Assembly (NCBI RefSeq): GCF_946227985.1 | Contig: NZ_CAMKGL010000002.1 | Span: 23,266-87,265, forward strand | Length of the DNA: 64,000 nt | Reading direction: 5' to 3' | DNA from: Serratia quinivorans | Lineage (GTDB): Bacteria > Pseudomonadota > Gammaproteobacteria > Enterobacterales > Enterobacteriaceae | Shown here: piece by piece, positions 39,195 through 49,710 of the stretch | How positions within the stretch are numbered: the stretch's first letter is position 1 | Layout: every line of letters starts with the position of its first letter | The notes under the pieces: generated by a model | Seen by the model: only the letters and a program-made list of their open reading frames with translations | What the model was told of the DNA's origin: nothing | Database searches by the model: none | Made by a program: the position numbers and the translations under genes

Positions 39195-40349
39195 TTAATC
39201 CAGCCGCCGCTGGGTTTTCCAGGCCGTCAGGCCGATAAACACCACCGCCGAAGCGATCAGGAACAGCAGGTTAATCATCAGCACCGTGCCGATATTGCCC
39301 GCCAGGAACAGCGTTTGCAGCGTGCTGACGAAATAGCGTGCCGGAATGATATAGGTTACGGCGCGGACGATGGCCGGCATGCTGTCGATCTGGAAGATAA
39401 AGCCGGACAGCATGATCGAAGGCAGAAAGGCGGCGTTCAGCGCCACCATCGCCGCGTTAAACTGGTTGCGGGTAATGGTGGAAATCAGCAGCCCCATGCC
39501 GAGCGTACTGGCCAGGAACAGGCTGCTGATGACGAATAAAATCAGCAGCGAACCGCGATAGGGTACGCCGAGCACCCACACCGATACCGCCATGCATAAC
39601 ACCATGGCGATCATGCCGAGGACATAGTAGGGCACCAGTTTGGACAGCAGCAGCTCCGCACGTGTTACCTGGGTAGAAAGTAACGCCTCCATGGTGCCAC
39701 GCTCCCACTCGCGGGCAATCACCAGGGAGGTGAGGATGGCACCTATCACCGTCATGATAATGGTGATGGCACCGGGAATGATGTAGTGCCGGCTGATGGC
39801 CGCCGGGTTGAACCAATAGCGCATCTGCACGTCGATTAAGGGTTTTTCCTCGCGCCCGCGGTCGGTAGCGCGCTGTTGTTGCCAGACTTGCCACACCCCC
39901 TGGGTATAGCCCTGAACAAAGTTGGCGGTATTCGGCTCGCTGCCGTCGGTGATAATTTGAATCGGTGCGCTGTCGTGCGGCCGCGCCATACGTTGGGCAA
40001 AATCGTTGGGGATCACTACCAGCCCGCGGATGCGTCCGGCCTGCATCAGTTGGATCAGCTGCTGACGATTATCGCTGATGGTCGGCTCGATATAGGGAGA
40101 ACCGGCAAAAGCATTGGCCAAATCACGCGCCTCTTCGCTCTGTTGTTCCATCAGGATGCCCAGCCTCAGTTTGCTGGAGTCCAGATTGATGCCGTAGCCA
40201 AAGATAAACAGCAGCATCAGGGGAATGACAAAGGCGATCAGCCCGCTGCTCGGATCGCGCAGAATTTGCCGCGTCTCTTTCAGGCACAGCGCGCGCAACC
40301 GTCGCCAGGAAAAACCACTGTCGTCACGGGTGGCGGTTTGACTGTTCAT
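39195..40349 (-). CDS. ybhS: ABC-2 type exporter permease YbhS
   Basis: 384 aa, same topology as YbhR and a distant paralogue. Seen: [58 protein letters not shown] and [14 protein letters not shown] ([15 protein letters not shown]). It overlaps ybhF by 4 bp and is 11 bp upstream of ybhR. Confidence 0.93.
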   Translation of the reverse strand: MNSQTATRDDSGFSWRRLRALCLKETRQILRDPSSGLIAFVIPLMLLFIFGYGINLDSSKLRLGILMEQQSEEARDLANAFAGSPYIEPTISDNRQQLIQLMQAGRIRGLVVIPNDFAQRMARPHDSAPIQIITDGSEPNTANFVQGYTQGVWQVWQQQRATDRGREEKPLIDVQMRYWFNPAAISRHYIIPGAITIIMTVIGAILTSLVIAREWERGTMEALLSTQVTRAELLLSKLVPYYVLGMIAMVLCMAVSVWVLGVPYRGSLLILFVISSLFLASTLGMGLLISTITRNQFNAAMVALNAAFLPSIMLSGFIFQIDSMPAIVRAVTYIIPARYFVSTLQTLFLAGNIGTVLMINLLFLIASAVVFIGLTAWKTQRRLD

Positions 40350-42076
40350 GCTTTTTCCTCCTGATCGTAACCCTGCACCAGTTCGATAAACGCCTGTTCC
40401 ATTGATGGACTGGGGTTATCGCTGCTGGCGACCTGGTGTTTGAGATCGTCCGGCGTGCCGGCGGCAATGATCTTGCCGCGATACACCAGCCCGATACGGT
40501 CGCAGTATTCCGCCTCATCCATAAAGTGGGTGGTGACCATTACCGTCACGCCTTTATCCACCATGCCGTTGATATGCAGCCAGAACTCGCGCCGGGTCAG
40601 GGGATCGACGCCCGATGTCGGTTCATCGAGAAACAGGATATCCGGCTCGTGCATCAGCGCGCAGGCCAGTGCCAGCCGCTGTTTGAAGCCCAGTGGCAGC
40701 GAGTCCGGCGTCTGGTTGAGGATCGGGCCAAAGTTGAAGGCGTTGGACATCTCGCTGATTTTATCGCGCTGCGCCTTGCCGCTCAGGCCATAAACGCCGG
40801 AAAAGAACTTGAGGTTTTGCGCCACCGTCAGGTTGCCGTACAGCGAGAATTTCTGCGCCATATAACCCAAATGCTGGCGCGCCTTGCCGGAGCTGGTTTT
40901 CAAATCCATACCCAGCACCAGCGCCTTGCCTTCGGTGGGCACCAGCAACCCGCACATCATTTTAAAGGTGGTGGATTTACCGGCGCCGTTCGGGCCGAGC
41001 AGGCCGAAAATCTCACCGCGCTGCACTTTGAAGTCCACGTGATCGGTGGCGGCAAAGTCGCCGAATTTCTTGGTCAGCCCTTGCGCTTCGATCACCGTTT
41101 CCGTGCTTTCTCCCACGACGGTCGGCATGATCTCCGCCAGCGCAGATTTGCTGTTGGGGCCGCCGCCGAGCAGGTCGATAAAAGCATCTTCAAAGCGCGG
41201 TTCCGCTTCGCTCAGTTCAGCATCCGGCAGATCCAATGCCTGCAGTACCTGGCGATGATCTTCGCCTTGCTTGAGGATCAGCCGCAGGTATTTCCCCTGG
41301 AGAGCGCAGTCGGTGACCGACGGCAGGCAGATAGCCCGTTGCAGCAGGGCGCGGTGGCTACCGGCCGGTGGCGCGATCAGCACCGTGCGTCCGGCCATTC
41401 TCTGGGTAAGATCTTTCGGTGCGCCGCTGAACAGCAGTTCCCCTTCGTTAAGCAGCAGCACTTCGCGGCACTGTTCGGCTTCGTCCAGATAAGAGGTGCT
41501 CCACAGGATCAACATGCCGTCGTTGGCCAGTTCATGCACCATACGCCATAGCTCGCGGCGCGAGATCGGATCGACGCCAACCCCAGGCTCATCCAGCAAC
41601 AGCACCTGCGGTTGCCCGACCAGCGTACAGGCCAGCCCGAGTTTTTGCTTCATGCCGCCGGAAAGTTTGCCCGCCAGCCGGCTGGTAAAGCGAGTGAGAT
41701 CGGTAAATGTCAGCAGCCGATCGAAGGTTTGCTTGCGGAGATCGCCGGTGACGCCGCGCAGATCGGCGTACAGCGTCAGGTTTTCCATCACCGTCAGATC
41801 TTCATACAGGCCGAACTTTTGCGGCATGTAGCCGAGGATGGCGTGCAACTGACGATCCTGGGCGATCGGATCCAACCCGGCGACGCGCAACGTGCCACTA
41901 CTGGGTTTCAACAACCCGGCCAGCATACGCAGCAGGGTGGTTTTACCGGCGCCGTCCGGACCCACCAGCCCGGTGACGGCGCCGCTGGTCAGCCGGGTCG
42001 TCAGGCTGGCGACCGCCGGTTTTGCCAGTGACGGGAAACGCTTTTCCAGCGCCTCAAGCTCAATGACCTGTTCCAT
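40346..42076 (-). CDS. ybhF: Tandem ABC ATP-binding protein YbhF
   Basis: 576 aa with two complete ATPase domains. Walker A 1 is [11 protein letters not shown] with signature [15 protein letters not shown] and [11 protein letters not shown]; Walker A 2 is [11 protein letters not shown] with [13 protein letters not shown] and [11 protein letters not shown]. The second signature, LPLGF, departs from LSGGQ, as also occurs in such fused exporters. The start at ATG 42074-42076 gives [15 protein letters not shown]. It energises YbhRS. Confidence 0.95.
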   Translation of the reverse strand: MEQVIELEALEKRFPSLAKPAVASLTTRLTSGAVTGLVGPDGAGKTTLLRMLAGLLKPSSGTLRVAGLDPIAQDRQLHAILGYMPQKFGLYEDLTVMENLTLYADLRGVTGDLRKQTFDRLLTFTDLTRFTSRLAGKLSGGMKQKLGLACTLVGQPQVLLLDEPGVGVDPISRRELWRMVHELANDGMLILWSTSYLDEAEQCREVLLLNEGELLFSGAPKDLTQRMAGRTVLIAPPAGSHRALLQRAICLPSVTDCALQGKYLRLILKQGEDHRQVLQALDLPDAELSEAEPRFEDAFIDLLGGGPNSKSALAEIMPTVVGESTETVIEAQGLTKKFGDFAATDHVDFKVQRGEIFGLLGPNGAGKSTTFKMMCGLLVPTEGKALVLGMDLKTSSGKARQHLGYMAQKFSLYGNLTVAQNLKFFSGVYGLSGKAQRDKISEMSNAFNFGPILNQTPDSLPLGFKQRLALACALMHEPDILFLDEPTSGVDPLTRREFWLHINGMVDKGVTVMVTTHFMDEAEYCDRIGLVYRGKIIAAGTPDDLKHQVASSDNPSPSMEQAFIELVQGYDQEEKA

Positions 42077-42086
42077 CACCGCTCCC

Positions 42087-43073
42087 TCAAGGTTGGGTAA
42101 AGCGAACGGTGACCGGCATCCCCTGGCGCAGCGCGTCATCGGCGTCGGTCACTATCACCCGCAGGCGATACACCAGGTCGGTACGCAGGTCCGGGGTTTC
42201 GACGCTTTTCGGCGTGAATTCAGCGGTCGGCGAGACAAAGCCGATTTTGCCGTGATACGGCTTGTCTGGCCGGCCGTCGGTGTAGATTTCCAACTCGGTA
42301 CCGGGCGTCGCCTTACCCAGGCTGGCCTCGTTGACATAGGCGCGTACCCATACCGGACGGGTCAGCGACAAAGTAAACACCGTGCCACCGGCGCTGAGCA
42401 TGGTGCCCGGCTCGACTGCCCGCGTCAGCACCGTGCCGGCGGACGGGGAAACCAGGCTGGTGTCGTGCAGGTTAAGCTGTGCCTGCGCCAGTGCGGCTTC
42501 GCTTTGCGCCAGATTGGCTTTGGCCTCTTCTATTTCTTGCGGGCGATTACCGCTTAGGTACTGCGTCAGCTTGTCTTTCGACGCCTGCAGGTTGGCCTGC
42601 GCCTGATTGCGTGAGGTGCGGGCATCTTCCAGTGCATCGGCAGAGGTGGCATTTTTCGCCCACAGGCCCTGCTGGCGCTTCAGGAAGCTATCGGCATAGC
42701 TAAAGGCGGACAGTCGCTGCGCCATTTCCGAACGTACCTGGGCAATTTCTTCGGCGCGGTAACCGGCCATCAGCAGCGCCAGCTTGGCTTTGGCGCTGCC
42801 AACGTTAGCCTGCGCCTGCTGCAGCGCGTTGATGTAGGGCGCGTCATCCAGTTTGCCGAGCAATTGCCCCGGTTGCAGGGTATCGCCTTCATCCACCGTC
42901 AGCGACGCCAGCCGCCCATCGACGCGGAAGCCCAAATTCACCGTGCGAATATCCACGTTACCGTACAGCGTCAGCGGTTTGTCCTGATGCTGTTGGTAAT
43001 ACCAGACCCCGTAAACGGCCGCGGCGATCAGCACGACAACGGCCACCAAAAAGGCACTGCGTTTCTTGTTCAT
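42087..43073 (-). CDS. ybhG: HlyD-family periplasmic adaptor YbhG
   Basis: 328 aa. One N-terminal membrane anchor ([20 protein letters not shown]), a lipoyl-like region [20 protein letters not shown], a long alpha-hairpin coiled coil (about residues 75-200, rich in A, Q, K, E) and barrel domain with [17 protein letters not shown]. It links the YbhFSR exporter to an outer-membrane channel. It lies 10 bp upstream of ybhF. Confidence 0.94.
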   Translation of the reverse strand: MNKKRSAFLVAVVVLIAAAVYGVWYYQQHQDKPLTLYGNVDIRTVNLGFRVDGRLASLTVDEGDTLQPGQLLGKLDDAPYINALQQAQANVGSAKAKLALLMAGYRAEEIAQVRSEMAQRLSAFSYADSFLKRQQGLWAKNATSADALEDARTSRNQAQANLQASKDKLTQYLSGNRPQEIEEAKANLAQSEAALAQAQLNLHDTSLVSPSAGTVLTRAVEPGTMLSAGGTVFTLSLTRPVWVRAYVNEASLGKATPGTELEIYTDGRPDKPYHGKIGFVSPTAEFTPKSVETPDLRTDLVYRLRVIVTDADDALRQGMPVTVRFTQP

Positions 43074-43099
43074 AACACTCCCTGCCTATAAAGATTAAA

Positions 43100-43219
43100 C
43101 CCAATGAATTTCACGTTACGGTTAGGCGACAAGTGCGTGAATCCCCAGGCGCTTACTTAAGTAAGTGGCTGGGGGGAGCGCACGCAGTCAACAACGCCGT
43201 AGCTTGAAAGACGAAGGGT
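43100..43219. repeat. ERIC element (copy 7) inside the cecR-ybhG operon
   Basis: CCAATGAATTTCACGTTACG to TAGCTTGAAAGACGAAGGGT, with central GGCGCTTACTTAAGTAAGTG. It directly abuts the cecR stop codon (43220-43222) and ends 27 bp from the ybhG start, so it is transcribed within the operon and can fold into a long hairpin between the two genes. Confidence 0.92.
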
Positions 43220-43909
43220 TTACGCGCCATGGCGTTGGCGCAGCCCATTAACCAGAATCTCAATGTGTTCAGCCAGTACTTCGCTGATTTGTTCTGCCTC
43301 GGCAGTGTCGATTTGCTGCCAACCGGCCTGTCGGCGAACGGTTTCCCGCGCCACGCGAAACGACAACACTTCGCCGATCAGCGCGTGGGTATGCAGCACA
43401 ATTTTGGTCGAGTGCGGATCGATGCCGGTGTAGGCCGCCAGCAGGCGGCAAAGCTTGTTATGCAGCGGCGCCACCACCTGCTGGTGGATCAGCGGGTAGG
43501 CATCGGTGGGGGAGAGCTGCTCGCGCGACATGATTTTGCTCAGGTTCAGCGTCTGCGGTTGGGTCATCAGGTCGCTGAACGCCAGCAGGCCGCGTTTCAG
43601 ATGTTCGAGGTAGTGCTCCGGCAGACGTTCGGCTTCCGGGAGTTGCCAGAAGCGGTCTATCTCTTCGGCCAGCGGGCGAAACGCCTGCTGGATAAAATCG
43701 GCAATCCACTGGGCGACGGCCAGATACAGGCCCTCTTTGGAATTGAAGTAGTAGGTGATGGCGGCGATATTGTGCCCGGCGCGCTGGGCAATATCGCGGG
43801 TGGTGGCACCCTGAATGCCGTATTCGCCGAACATTTCGATGGCGGCGGCAATCAACTGCTGACGCGCCTGTTCGCCCCGTGCCCGGCCGGCAGTCTGATT
43901 ATTTGGCAT
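43220..43909 (-). CDS. cecR: TetR-family regulator CecR (YbiH)
   Basis: 229 aa. N-terminal TetR helix-turn-helix QGATTRDIAQRAGHNIAAITYYF follows ARQQLIAAAIEMFGEYG. The C-terminal half is a ligand-binding domain (DUF1956 type). In E. coli CecR controls ybhG and rhlE and affects cefoperazone and chloramphenicol sensitivity. It heads cecR-ybhGFSR and is divergent from rhlE; a palindromic operator lies between. Confidence 0.93.
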   Translation of the reverse strand: MPNNQTAGRARGEQARQQLIAAAIEMFGEYGIQGATTRDIAQRAGHNIAAITYYFNSKEGLYLAVAQWIADFIQQAFRPLAEEIDRFWQLPEAERLPEHYLEHLKRGLLAFSDLMTQPQTLNLSKIMSREQLSPTDAYPLIHQQVVAPLHNKLCRLLAAYTGIDPHSTKIVLHTHALIGEVLSFRVARETVRRQAGWQQIDTAEAEQISEVLAEHIEILVNGLRQRHGA

Positions 43910-43926
43910 TATTGATGATGCTCGCA

Positions 43927-43954
43927 AAAGTTAATCAATCGTATGATTAACTTT
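43927..43954. promoter_or_regulatory. CecR operator candidate
   Basis: A perfect 11-bp inverted repeat (AAAGTTAATCA / TGATTAACTTT) with a 6-bp spacer, starting 17 bp upstream of the cecR start and facing rhlE. TetR regulators usually bind such palindromes at their own promoter. Confidence 0.8.
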
Positions 43955-44066
43955 ATGCCATATTGCACAAAATGCAATCAGTAACCGCCATTTATTTAAG
44001 GGCATCTTTTCAGACTTGGCTGAATTGTCGGCATATTGTGCTCTGCGTCACTTAATTTGCGTTTTC

Positions 44067-44214
44067 TTGTTCGACTTCTGCTACACTCGCCCGCTTGGTG
44101 CACTGCAGTTTGTGCCAATCCCTCGTGGTCATGCAAAATGTCCCGTCTGATAATCCTCCCAGGAAACTGCACCGAACACTGTTAGGTTAGGGGGGATCTG
44201 GAGTTTTTCTCTTT
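44067..44214 (+). promoter_or_regulatory. rhlE promoter and long leader
   Basis: An extended -10 (TG-C-TACACT, 44079-44087) with a weak upstream -35 lies about 125 bp before the rhlE start. The leader contains complementary segments GGTGCACTGCAGTTT and AAACTGCACC, able to form a long-range stem. Autoregulation through RNA structure would be plausible for a helicase gene but is only inferred. Nothing else is seen in 43955-44066. Confidence 0.4.
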
Positions 44215-45585
44215 ATGTCATTTGAAACCCTCGGCTTAAGTGCTGAAATTCTGCGCGCTGTTGAAGAACAGGGCTATCGCGAACCTACGCCAATTCAGCG
44301 CCAGGCTATTCCTGTCGTATTGGAAGGTCGTGACCTGATGGCCAGCGCCCAGACCGGTACCGGTAAAACCGCTGGCTTTACCCTGCCGCTGCTACAGCTG
44401 CTGAGTAAGCATGACCATGCGGTCAAAGGTCGCCGTCCGGTACGTGCGTTGATCCTGACGCCTACCCGTGAACTGGCTGCGCAGATCGGCGAAAACGTCG
44501 AATCCTACAGCAAATACCTGCGCCTGCGTTCGCTGGTGGTATTTGGTGGCGTGAGCATCAACCCGCAGATGATGAAACTGCGCGGCGGCGTCGACGTGCT
44601 GGTGGCAACACCGGGTCGCCTGCTGGATCTGGAACACCAGCGCGCGGTTGACCTGTCCAAAATTGAAATTCTGGTGCTGGACGAAGCTGACCGCATGCTG
44701 GATATGGGCTTTATCCATGATATCCGCCGCGTGCTGGCCAAACTGCCTGCCAAGCGTCAGAACCTGCTGTTCTCTGCAACCTTCTCCGACGACATCAAAG
44801 GGCTGGCCAACAAACTGTTGCACAACCCGGCATCGGTTGAAGTGGCGCGCCGTAACACCGCGTCCGAGCAGATTGAGCAAAGCGTGCACTTTGTTGACAA
44901 GAAGCGTAAGCGGGAACTGCTGTCCCAGATGATCGGCGAAGGTGACTGGAAGCAAGTCTTGGTGTTTAACCGCACCAAACACGGCGCCAACCACCTGGCT
45001 GAACAGCTGAACAAAGACGGCATCACTGCCGCCGCTATCCACGGCAACAAAAGCCAGGGCGCGCGTACCCGCGCATTGGCCGATTTTAAAGACGGCAAAA
45101 TCCGCGTATTGGTCGCTACCGACATCGCGGCACGCGGTCTGGACATCGACCAGTTGCCACACGTGGTGAACTACGAGTTGCCTAACGTGCCGGAAGACTA
45201 CGTGCACCGCATCGGTCGTACCGGTCGTGCTGAACGTACCGGTGAGGCGATCTCGCTGGTGTGCGTGGACGAACACAAACTGCTGCGTGATATCGAACGC
45301 CTGCTCAAACGTGAGATCCCGCGTATTGCTCTACCGGGCTATGAGCCGGATCCGAGCATCAAGGCCGAACCGATCATCAACGGTCGTCAGGCTGGTGGGC
45401 GCGGTGCTCCACGCGGCAACGGCGGTGGTCAACGCTCCGGTAACGGTGGCGGCCAGCGCAGTGGCAACGGTGGCGGCAATGGCGGTCAGCGTGAAAACCG
45501 CGGTGGCGGCAGTGCGCGTCCGCAGGGTGATGGCAAGCCGCGCTCAGGTGCTCCGCGCCGTCCGCGCAGCCGCCCGGCTGAGTAA
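44215..45585 (+). CDS. rhlE: DEAD-box ATP-dependent RNA helicase RhlE
   Basis: 456 aa. Q motif [13 protein letters not shown], Walker [27 protein letters not shown] box [17 protein letters not shown], and C-terminal [24 protein letters not shown] with [13 protein letters not shown] are all intact. A low-complexity Gly/Arg/Asn-rich tail follows from about residue 390, with repeats of the type [13 protein letters not shown], giving extra RNA binding. E. coli RhlE acts in ribosome assembly and RNA decay. Confidence 0.97.
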   Translation: MSFETLGLSAEILRAVEEQGYREPTPIQRQAIPVVLEGRDLMASAQTGTGKTAGFTLPLLQLLSKHDHAVKGRRPVRALILTPTRELAAQIGENVESYSKYLRLRSLVVFGGVSINPQMMKLRGGVDVLVATPGRLLDLEHQRAVDLSKIEILVLDEADRMLDMGFIHDIRRVLAKLPAKRQNLLFSATFSDDIKGLANKLLHNPASVEVARRNTASEQIEQSVHFVDKKRKRELLSQMIGEGDWKQVLVFNRTKHGANHLAEQLNKDGITAAAIHGNKSQGARTRALADFKDGKIRVLVATDIAARGLDIDQLPHVVNYELPNVPEDYVHRIGRTGRAERTGEAISLVCVDEHKLLRDIERLLKREIPRIALPGYEPDPSIKAEPIINGRQAGGRGAPRGNGGGQRSGNGGGQRSGNGGGNGGQRENRGGGSARPQGDGKPRSGAPRRPRSRPAE

Positions 45586-45608
45586 ATTGCGCTGTTGTCA
45601 GCCGTCTG

Positions 45609-45634
45609 AGGCCACCTTTAGGGTGGCCTTTTTT
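45609..45634 (+). terminator. Terminator of rhlE
   Basis: Stem GGCCACC / GGTGGCC with a short loop, followed by TTTTTTATA, 24 bp past the rhlE stop. Confidence 0.92.
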
Positions 45635-45645
45635 ATACGTAAAAA

Positions 45646-46674
45646 TCAGCGCATCTCAAGTTCCGGCACCACCGACATGCCAACGCGCAGCCGCGCCAGT
45701 TCCGGCTGATTTGGTTCCAGCAGGATTTTCACCGGCAGGCGTTGCACCACTTTGGTGTAGTTGCCGGTGGCGTTATCGGCGCTGATGGCGGCAAAGGTGG
45801 AACCGGTAGCCGGGGCGATGCTGTCAACGTGGCCGCGCAGCGTCACGCCGGGCAGCGCATCGACGGTGATGGATACCGGCTGACCGGCAGAGACGTTGGC
45901 TAACTGGGTTTCCAGGAAGTTGGCGACCACGTAGCTCTGCTGTAACGGCACCACCGCCAGCAGACGCGTACCGGCGGAGACCCAGGCACCCTGGCGTACC
46001 GCACGCTGACCGACGCTGCCGGCAATCGGCGCAATAATCTGGGTATAGGAAAGATTCAGACGCGCCTGATCAACGCTGGCCTGCGAGGCGGCAATATTCG
46101 CTTCGGCCTGTTTGCGGCTGGCCTGCAACACCCCAACTTCCTTGCGTGCCGACACCACTGCCGCCTGATTTTGCTTTAGCTGCGCGGCGGCGGTCTGCAT
46201 TATGGAGGCCGATTTCTGCTGCTCATCTGCGGTGGCGGTGCCGGTTTTCAGCAACCGGCGATAGCGATCGGCGTTCTGCCCGGCATAGTTGAGCGTGGCC
46301 TGGCTGGCGCTGACGCCGGCTTCCTGCTGGGCAATATTGGCCTGCTGTTGATCCAGCTGCGCCTGAATACTGGACAATTTGGCCTGGCTAATCTGCAGAT
46401 TGGCCAGTGCCGTTTCCAGCGCCACGCGGTAATCCCGATCGTCGAGGGTGGCCAGCACTTCACCGGCTTTTACCTGCTGGTTGTCACTGACGTTGACGCT
46501 GCGGATATAGCCGGAAATTTTGGGGGCCACCAGCGTGTAATCGGCGCTCACGACCGCATCATCGGTACGTAAATGGTGGCGATTGAGCGATGAGCGGACA
46601 AAAAAAGCGATCGCCAGCAGGATTAACAGCAGCAACGCCAGGGTTAAGGTTCGTTTTGCAGGGGTGAAGCTCAT
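45646..46674 (-). CDS. HlyD/EmrA-family efflux adaptor
   Basis: 342 aa. One N-terminal membrane segment (TLALLLLILLAIAFFV), then TDDAVVSADYTLVAPKISGYI and VKAGEVLATLDDRDY (lipoyl halves), a long Q/A-rich coiled coil (about 90-210), and APIAGSVGQRAVRQGAWV. This is the layout of EmrA-type membrane fusion proteins. It is coupled (ATGA overlap) to the upstream MFS pump gene, with which it should form a tripartite efflux system. Confidence 0.92.
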   Translation of the reverse strand: MSFTPAKRTLTLALLLLILLAIAFFVRSSLNRHHLRTDDAVVSADYTLVAPKISGYIRSVNVSDNQQVKAGEVLATLDDRDYRVALETALANLQISQAKLSSIQAQLDQQQANIAQQEAGVSASQATLNYAGQNADRYRRLLKTGTATADEQQKSASIMQTAAAQLKQNQAAVVSARKEVGVLQASRKQAEANIAASQASVDQARLNLSYTQIIAPIAGSVGQRAVRQGAWVSAGTRLLAVVPLQQSYVVANFLETQLANVSAGQPVSITVDALPGVTLRGHVDSIAPATGSTFAAISADNATGNYTKVVQRLPVKILLEPNQPELARLRVGMSVVPELEMR

Positions 46675-48284
46675 GGTTGTGATCCTGATGTTTTTGGAAC
46701 TAAAGGTAAGAGCGTTTGCGGCGGATAGACACGCTTCGGCAACCAGGCGGTCAGCAACACCAACAGCAGCGCGCAGCCAATAATCAGCAGATAGGCATCA
46801 CTGATGCTGAGGATCACCACCTGATGCTTTATCAGCGTCGAAAAATGCCCGAGATTTTCCGCTGAACTGACCGAGCCGTCCGGTAACAGCGGCATAGCCC
46901 CGCTGGCGTGTTCTGAGCTCTCTGCCGTCATCAGCCATGGGCGATTACCCAGCCGGTCAACCAGCACATGAGAGTGAAATTGCTCCCGGTGGCTAATAAA
47001 ATTCTCGACCAGGCTGCCCGCCGCCACGGCGGAAAAACCGCGCACGGTGTTAAACATTGCCGAGGCAAAAGGCCCTTCCGGTGGCAGGATCACGCTGGTG
47101 GAGGTCATTAACACCGGCAAAATCATCATCGGCTGGCCAAATGCCTGCAGGCCTTGGATCAGCCAGAAGTTTTCTCGTGCCCAATCGTCGGTCAATTGCA
47201 TTCCCAGCAGGCAGGAGACGGCGATTAGCGCGGCACCGATAGTCAGCACCCAACGGGCGTCTATCCAGCGCAGGTTCAACAGGGCGGCGATGAAAGGGGC
47301 TATCACCAACTGCGGCAGGCCGACGGCTAACGCCAGCGGCGCAAATTGTACGGTGCGAAAACCCTCCACCTGCGAAAAGTAAAACGACGGCAGCATTGAA
47401 CCTGACAGCGCCAGCAACAGCACGCCAGCCAGCGTCAGCAGGCTATAAGAAAGATTGATTCGCCGCAGTAATTGCAGTTTTAACAGTGGCAACGGATGGA
47501 ACCATTCGTTGATTAAAAACGTCACCAGCAACGCAATGGAAACCGGCAGCATCAGGCTAATCAAGGGGGAATTGAACCAGTCGAGCCGTTCTCCCTGTGT
47601 CAGCGAAAGGATCAACAGCGCAATACCGCTGCAACCGGTCAGCATGCCGAACAGATCGATCTGGCGGAAACGCTCCAGCCGCAAGGGATCCTGCGGCAGC
47701 CCCCAGCCAATCAATAAAGAAGCTATCAGACACAGCGGGATCGCCTGCCAAAAGACAAACTGCCAACCCAGACTGTCGGTCCACAGGGCCGCCAGCGGTG
47801 CCGCGACATTGGGGCCAAAGGTGGCGGTGAGCGCATAGGCGGCCAGCCCGTAAAGTTTGATGGTCGGGGGCAGAAAACGCAGTGCCACCGTCATCAGCAA
47901 CGGCGGCAATGCCCCGCCAAACAGGCCTTGCACCACCCGCAGAGCAATAAACAGCGTGGGATCAGCGGTTAACGGCTGGAGTAAGCCGACGGTGGCAAAA
48001 CCGCCGATCATCACCAGGGCGAAACGGCGTAGCGAAAAAGTCACGGCAAACCAGGGGGCCACCATCATGGCCGACACTTCCGCGGCCTGATAGGCCGAGG
48101 TGATCCAGCTCCCCTGGTCGAAACCGATACCGATAGCCGCGCGGATATCCGCCAGCGCCAAATCGCTGATGCGGTCATTGAGTCCAGAGGTCAGGGCGGC
48201 AATCAGCACACCCACTAACCCCACAGCCAGACGCAGGGTAAAAGGATGCGGCGCAGCGACGGCAGGCGCAGGCTGAGCATTCAT
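46671..48284 (-). CDS. DHA2-family MFS efflux transporter (EmrB-like)
   Basis: 537 aa, about 14 predicted membrane segments, typical of drug:H+ antiporter-2 pumps. The N-terminal region has ALADIRAAIGIGFDQGSWITSAYQ, which aligns with the EmrB motif D1 area, and FLPPTIKLYGLAAYAL. ATG 48282-48284 was chosen because in-frame sequence upstream runs through the repeated operator region. It is divergent from an IclR regulator that probably controls it. The substrate is unknown. Confidence 0.9.
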   Translation of the reverse strand: MNAQPAPAVAAPHPFTLRLAVGLVGVLIAALTSGLNDRISDLALADIRAAIGIGFDQGSWITSAYQAAEVSAMMVAPWFAVTFSLRRFALVMIGGFATVGLLQPLTADPTLFIALRVVQGLFGGALPPLLMTVALRFLPPTIKLYGLAAYALTATFGPNVAAPLAALWTDSLGWQFVFWQAIPLCLIASLLIGWGLPQDPLRLERFRQIDLFGMLTGCSGIALLILSLTQGERLDWFNSPLISLMLPVSIALLVTFLINEWFHPLPLLKLQLLRRINLSYSLLTLAGVLLLALSGSMLPSFYFSQVEGFRTVQFAPLALAVGLPQLVIAPFIAALLNLRWIDARWVLTIGAALIAVSCLLGMQLTDDWARENFWLIQGLQAFGQPMMILPVLMTSTSVILPPEGPFASAMFNTVRGFSAVAAGSLVENFISHREQFHSHVLVDRLGNRPWLMTAESSEHASGAMPLLPDGSVSSAENLGHFSTLIKHQVVILSISDAYLLIIGCALLLVLLTAWLPKRVYPPQTLLPLVPKTSGSQP

Positions 48285-48310
48285 AGTATGACTCCAGAAA
48301 CGAAACTTAC

Positions 48311-48389
48311 GATGCACTGTATTGTATAGCGATACATTGTGACGCATGCTACATTGTGATGCACTGTATTGCAATGTGGTACATCGTGC
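48311..48389. promoter_or_regulatory. Repeated operator motifs between the efflux pair and the IclR gene
   Basis: Two exact copies of GATGCACTGTATTG (48311-48324 and 48358-48371) and three copies of TACATYGTGM (48333-48342, 48350-48359, 48380-48389) are interleaved in the 160-bp divergent promoter region. The spacing of the TACAT repeats is 17 and 30 bp. Such arrays suit cooperative binding of the adjacent IclR-type regulator. Confidence 0.65.
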
Positions 48390-48444
48390 CGCCTGACCGG
48401 AAAAAATGTTACAGTGTGGTCAAAAGCAAGGAAAAGAGCCTTCC

Positions 48445-49224
48445 ATGTCTGAACCCACAACATATTGTGATGATGAAAAAGCCGGCGGTATTCAGGTCAT
48501 TACCCGTGCGGCTAAAATCCTCGATGCGCTGGGCGCCAAGCCCAATGGCATGAGCCTTGGCGAAATCGCACAGGCGGTCGAACTGCCGCGCTCCACCGTA
48601 CAACGTATCGTCAACGCGCTGGACTCCGTGCAATTGGTACGCGGCGGTGCCGGTGGTGTGCGCCTCGGGCCGTCGTTGCTGCGGCTGATTGCCAGCGTAC
48701 ATACCGAAATGGTGTCGATTGCGACCCCCTGGTTGCAGGCGTTATGTGACGCTACCGGCGAGACGGTTTCGCTGGGGCGCGCCAGCGGTTTGCAACTGGC
48801 GGTAGTGCACTACATTGTGGCGGATCGTGAGCTGCGAGTGGTGCCACGCATCGGCATGAATCTGCCGCTGTACAGCACCTCCGGCGGACGAGCGCTGCTG
48901 GCGTTGAACAGCGACGATGCGGCCCGGGATTTACTGGGTGAGGCCTATAGGGCGGTGACCGATATGACGGTACGCGATTTTCCGGCACTGCTGCAGCACC
49001 TGACCGAAATACGCCGTACCGGCCTGGCCTTCGATCGGGAAGAAACGCTGGAAGGCGTCTCTACCATGGCGGTGGCTATCGACACCATTCTGGGGCGTTT
49101 CTCCATCAGTCTGTTAGTGCCCAGCACCCGTTTGGCCAAGAATGAAGCTCGCTTCCGCGAGGAGATCCTTAAGTGCAAAGACGCGTTGATCGATGAGATT
49201 GGCAAGGTGGCGTCGCGAGATTAA
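48445..49224 (+). CDS. IclR-family transcriptional regulator
   Basis: 259 aa. N-terminal winged helix: VITRAAKILDALGAKPNG, SLGEIAQAVELPRSTVQRIVNAL. The C-terminal effector domain contains GETVSLGRASGLQLAVVHYI and LPLYSTSGGRALLA, where IclR proteins bind small acids. ATG 48445 precedes MSEPTTYC. It is followed after 12 bp by a universal stress protein gene and then a dehydrogenase gene, all one strand. Confidence 0.93.
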   Translation: MSEPTTYCDDEKAGGIQVITRAAKILDALGAKPNGMSLGEIAQAVELPRSTVQRIVNALDSVQLVRGGAGGVRLGPSLLRLIASVHTEMVSIATPWLQALCDATGETVSLGRASGLQLAVVHYIVADRELRVVPRIGMNLPLYSTSGGRALLALNSDDAARDLLGEAYRAVTDMTVRDFPALLQHLTEIRRTGLAFDREETLEGVSTMAVAIDTILGRFSISLLVPSTRLAKNEARFREEILKCKDALIDEIGKVASRD

Positions 49225-49236
49225 CCGGAGAAGATA

Positions 49237-49686
49237 ATGAAAACGCTGTTGGTGGCGGTTGATAATTCCGCTAATGCTCGTAAGGTCATTTCACTGGCTG
49301 CCGAACAGGCATTGGCGCAACAGGCGGCGCTAGTGGTGCTTTGTTGTGTCGATCTGAGTTATTGCGTAACGGGGCCGTTTGAAATAGAACCGGGTGAAGA
49401 TCCGGCAGATTTCGGTTACGCGCAGGATGAACAACAGGCCGCCGCGACCGTGGTGCACCGGGCACTGAGCGAACTGCAGGCGGCAGGGGTCAATGCGCGC
49501 GGGCGGGTGGTGGCCGGTGAACCGGCAGAAACCATTGTTGCCCAGGCGAAAGAGCTGAATGCGACGATGATTATTATGGGGCGACGCCATCTTTCCCCCT
49601 TTAGACGTTTGTTGAATGGGTCGCACAGCGCCCTGGTGATTGAGAATGCCGATTGCCCAGTGTTGGTTGACGTGCGTGCCGACTGA
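49237..49686 (+). CDS. Universal stress protein (UspA family)
   Basis: 149 aa. N-terminal MKTLLVAVDNSANARKVISLA and the C-terminal ATP-binding motif MGRRHLSPFRRLLNGSHSALVIENADCPVLV (G-x2-G-x9-G-S type) are present. It is cytoplasmic. Cotranscription with an IclR regulator and a D-2-hydroxyacid dehydrogenase is suggested by gaps of 12 and 24 bp. Confidence 0.92.
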   Translation: MKTLLVAVDNSANARKVISLAAEQALAQQAALVVLCCVDLSYCVTGPFEIEPGEDPADFGYAQDEQQAAATVVHRALSELQAAGVNARGRVVAGEPAETIVAQAKELNATMIIMGRRHLSPFRRLLNGSHSALVIENADCPVLVDVRAD

Positions 49687-49710
49687 TTTTGCCTAATCCC
49701 GGAGCCGAAG

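Noticed and set aside
45380-45585. Repeat array at the 3' end of rhlE
   Set aside because: The repeated GGTAACGGTGGC-like units encode the Gly/Arg/Asn-rich tail of RhlE; they are not a CRISPR or intergenic repeat.
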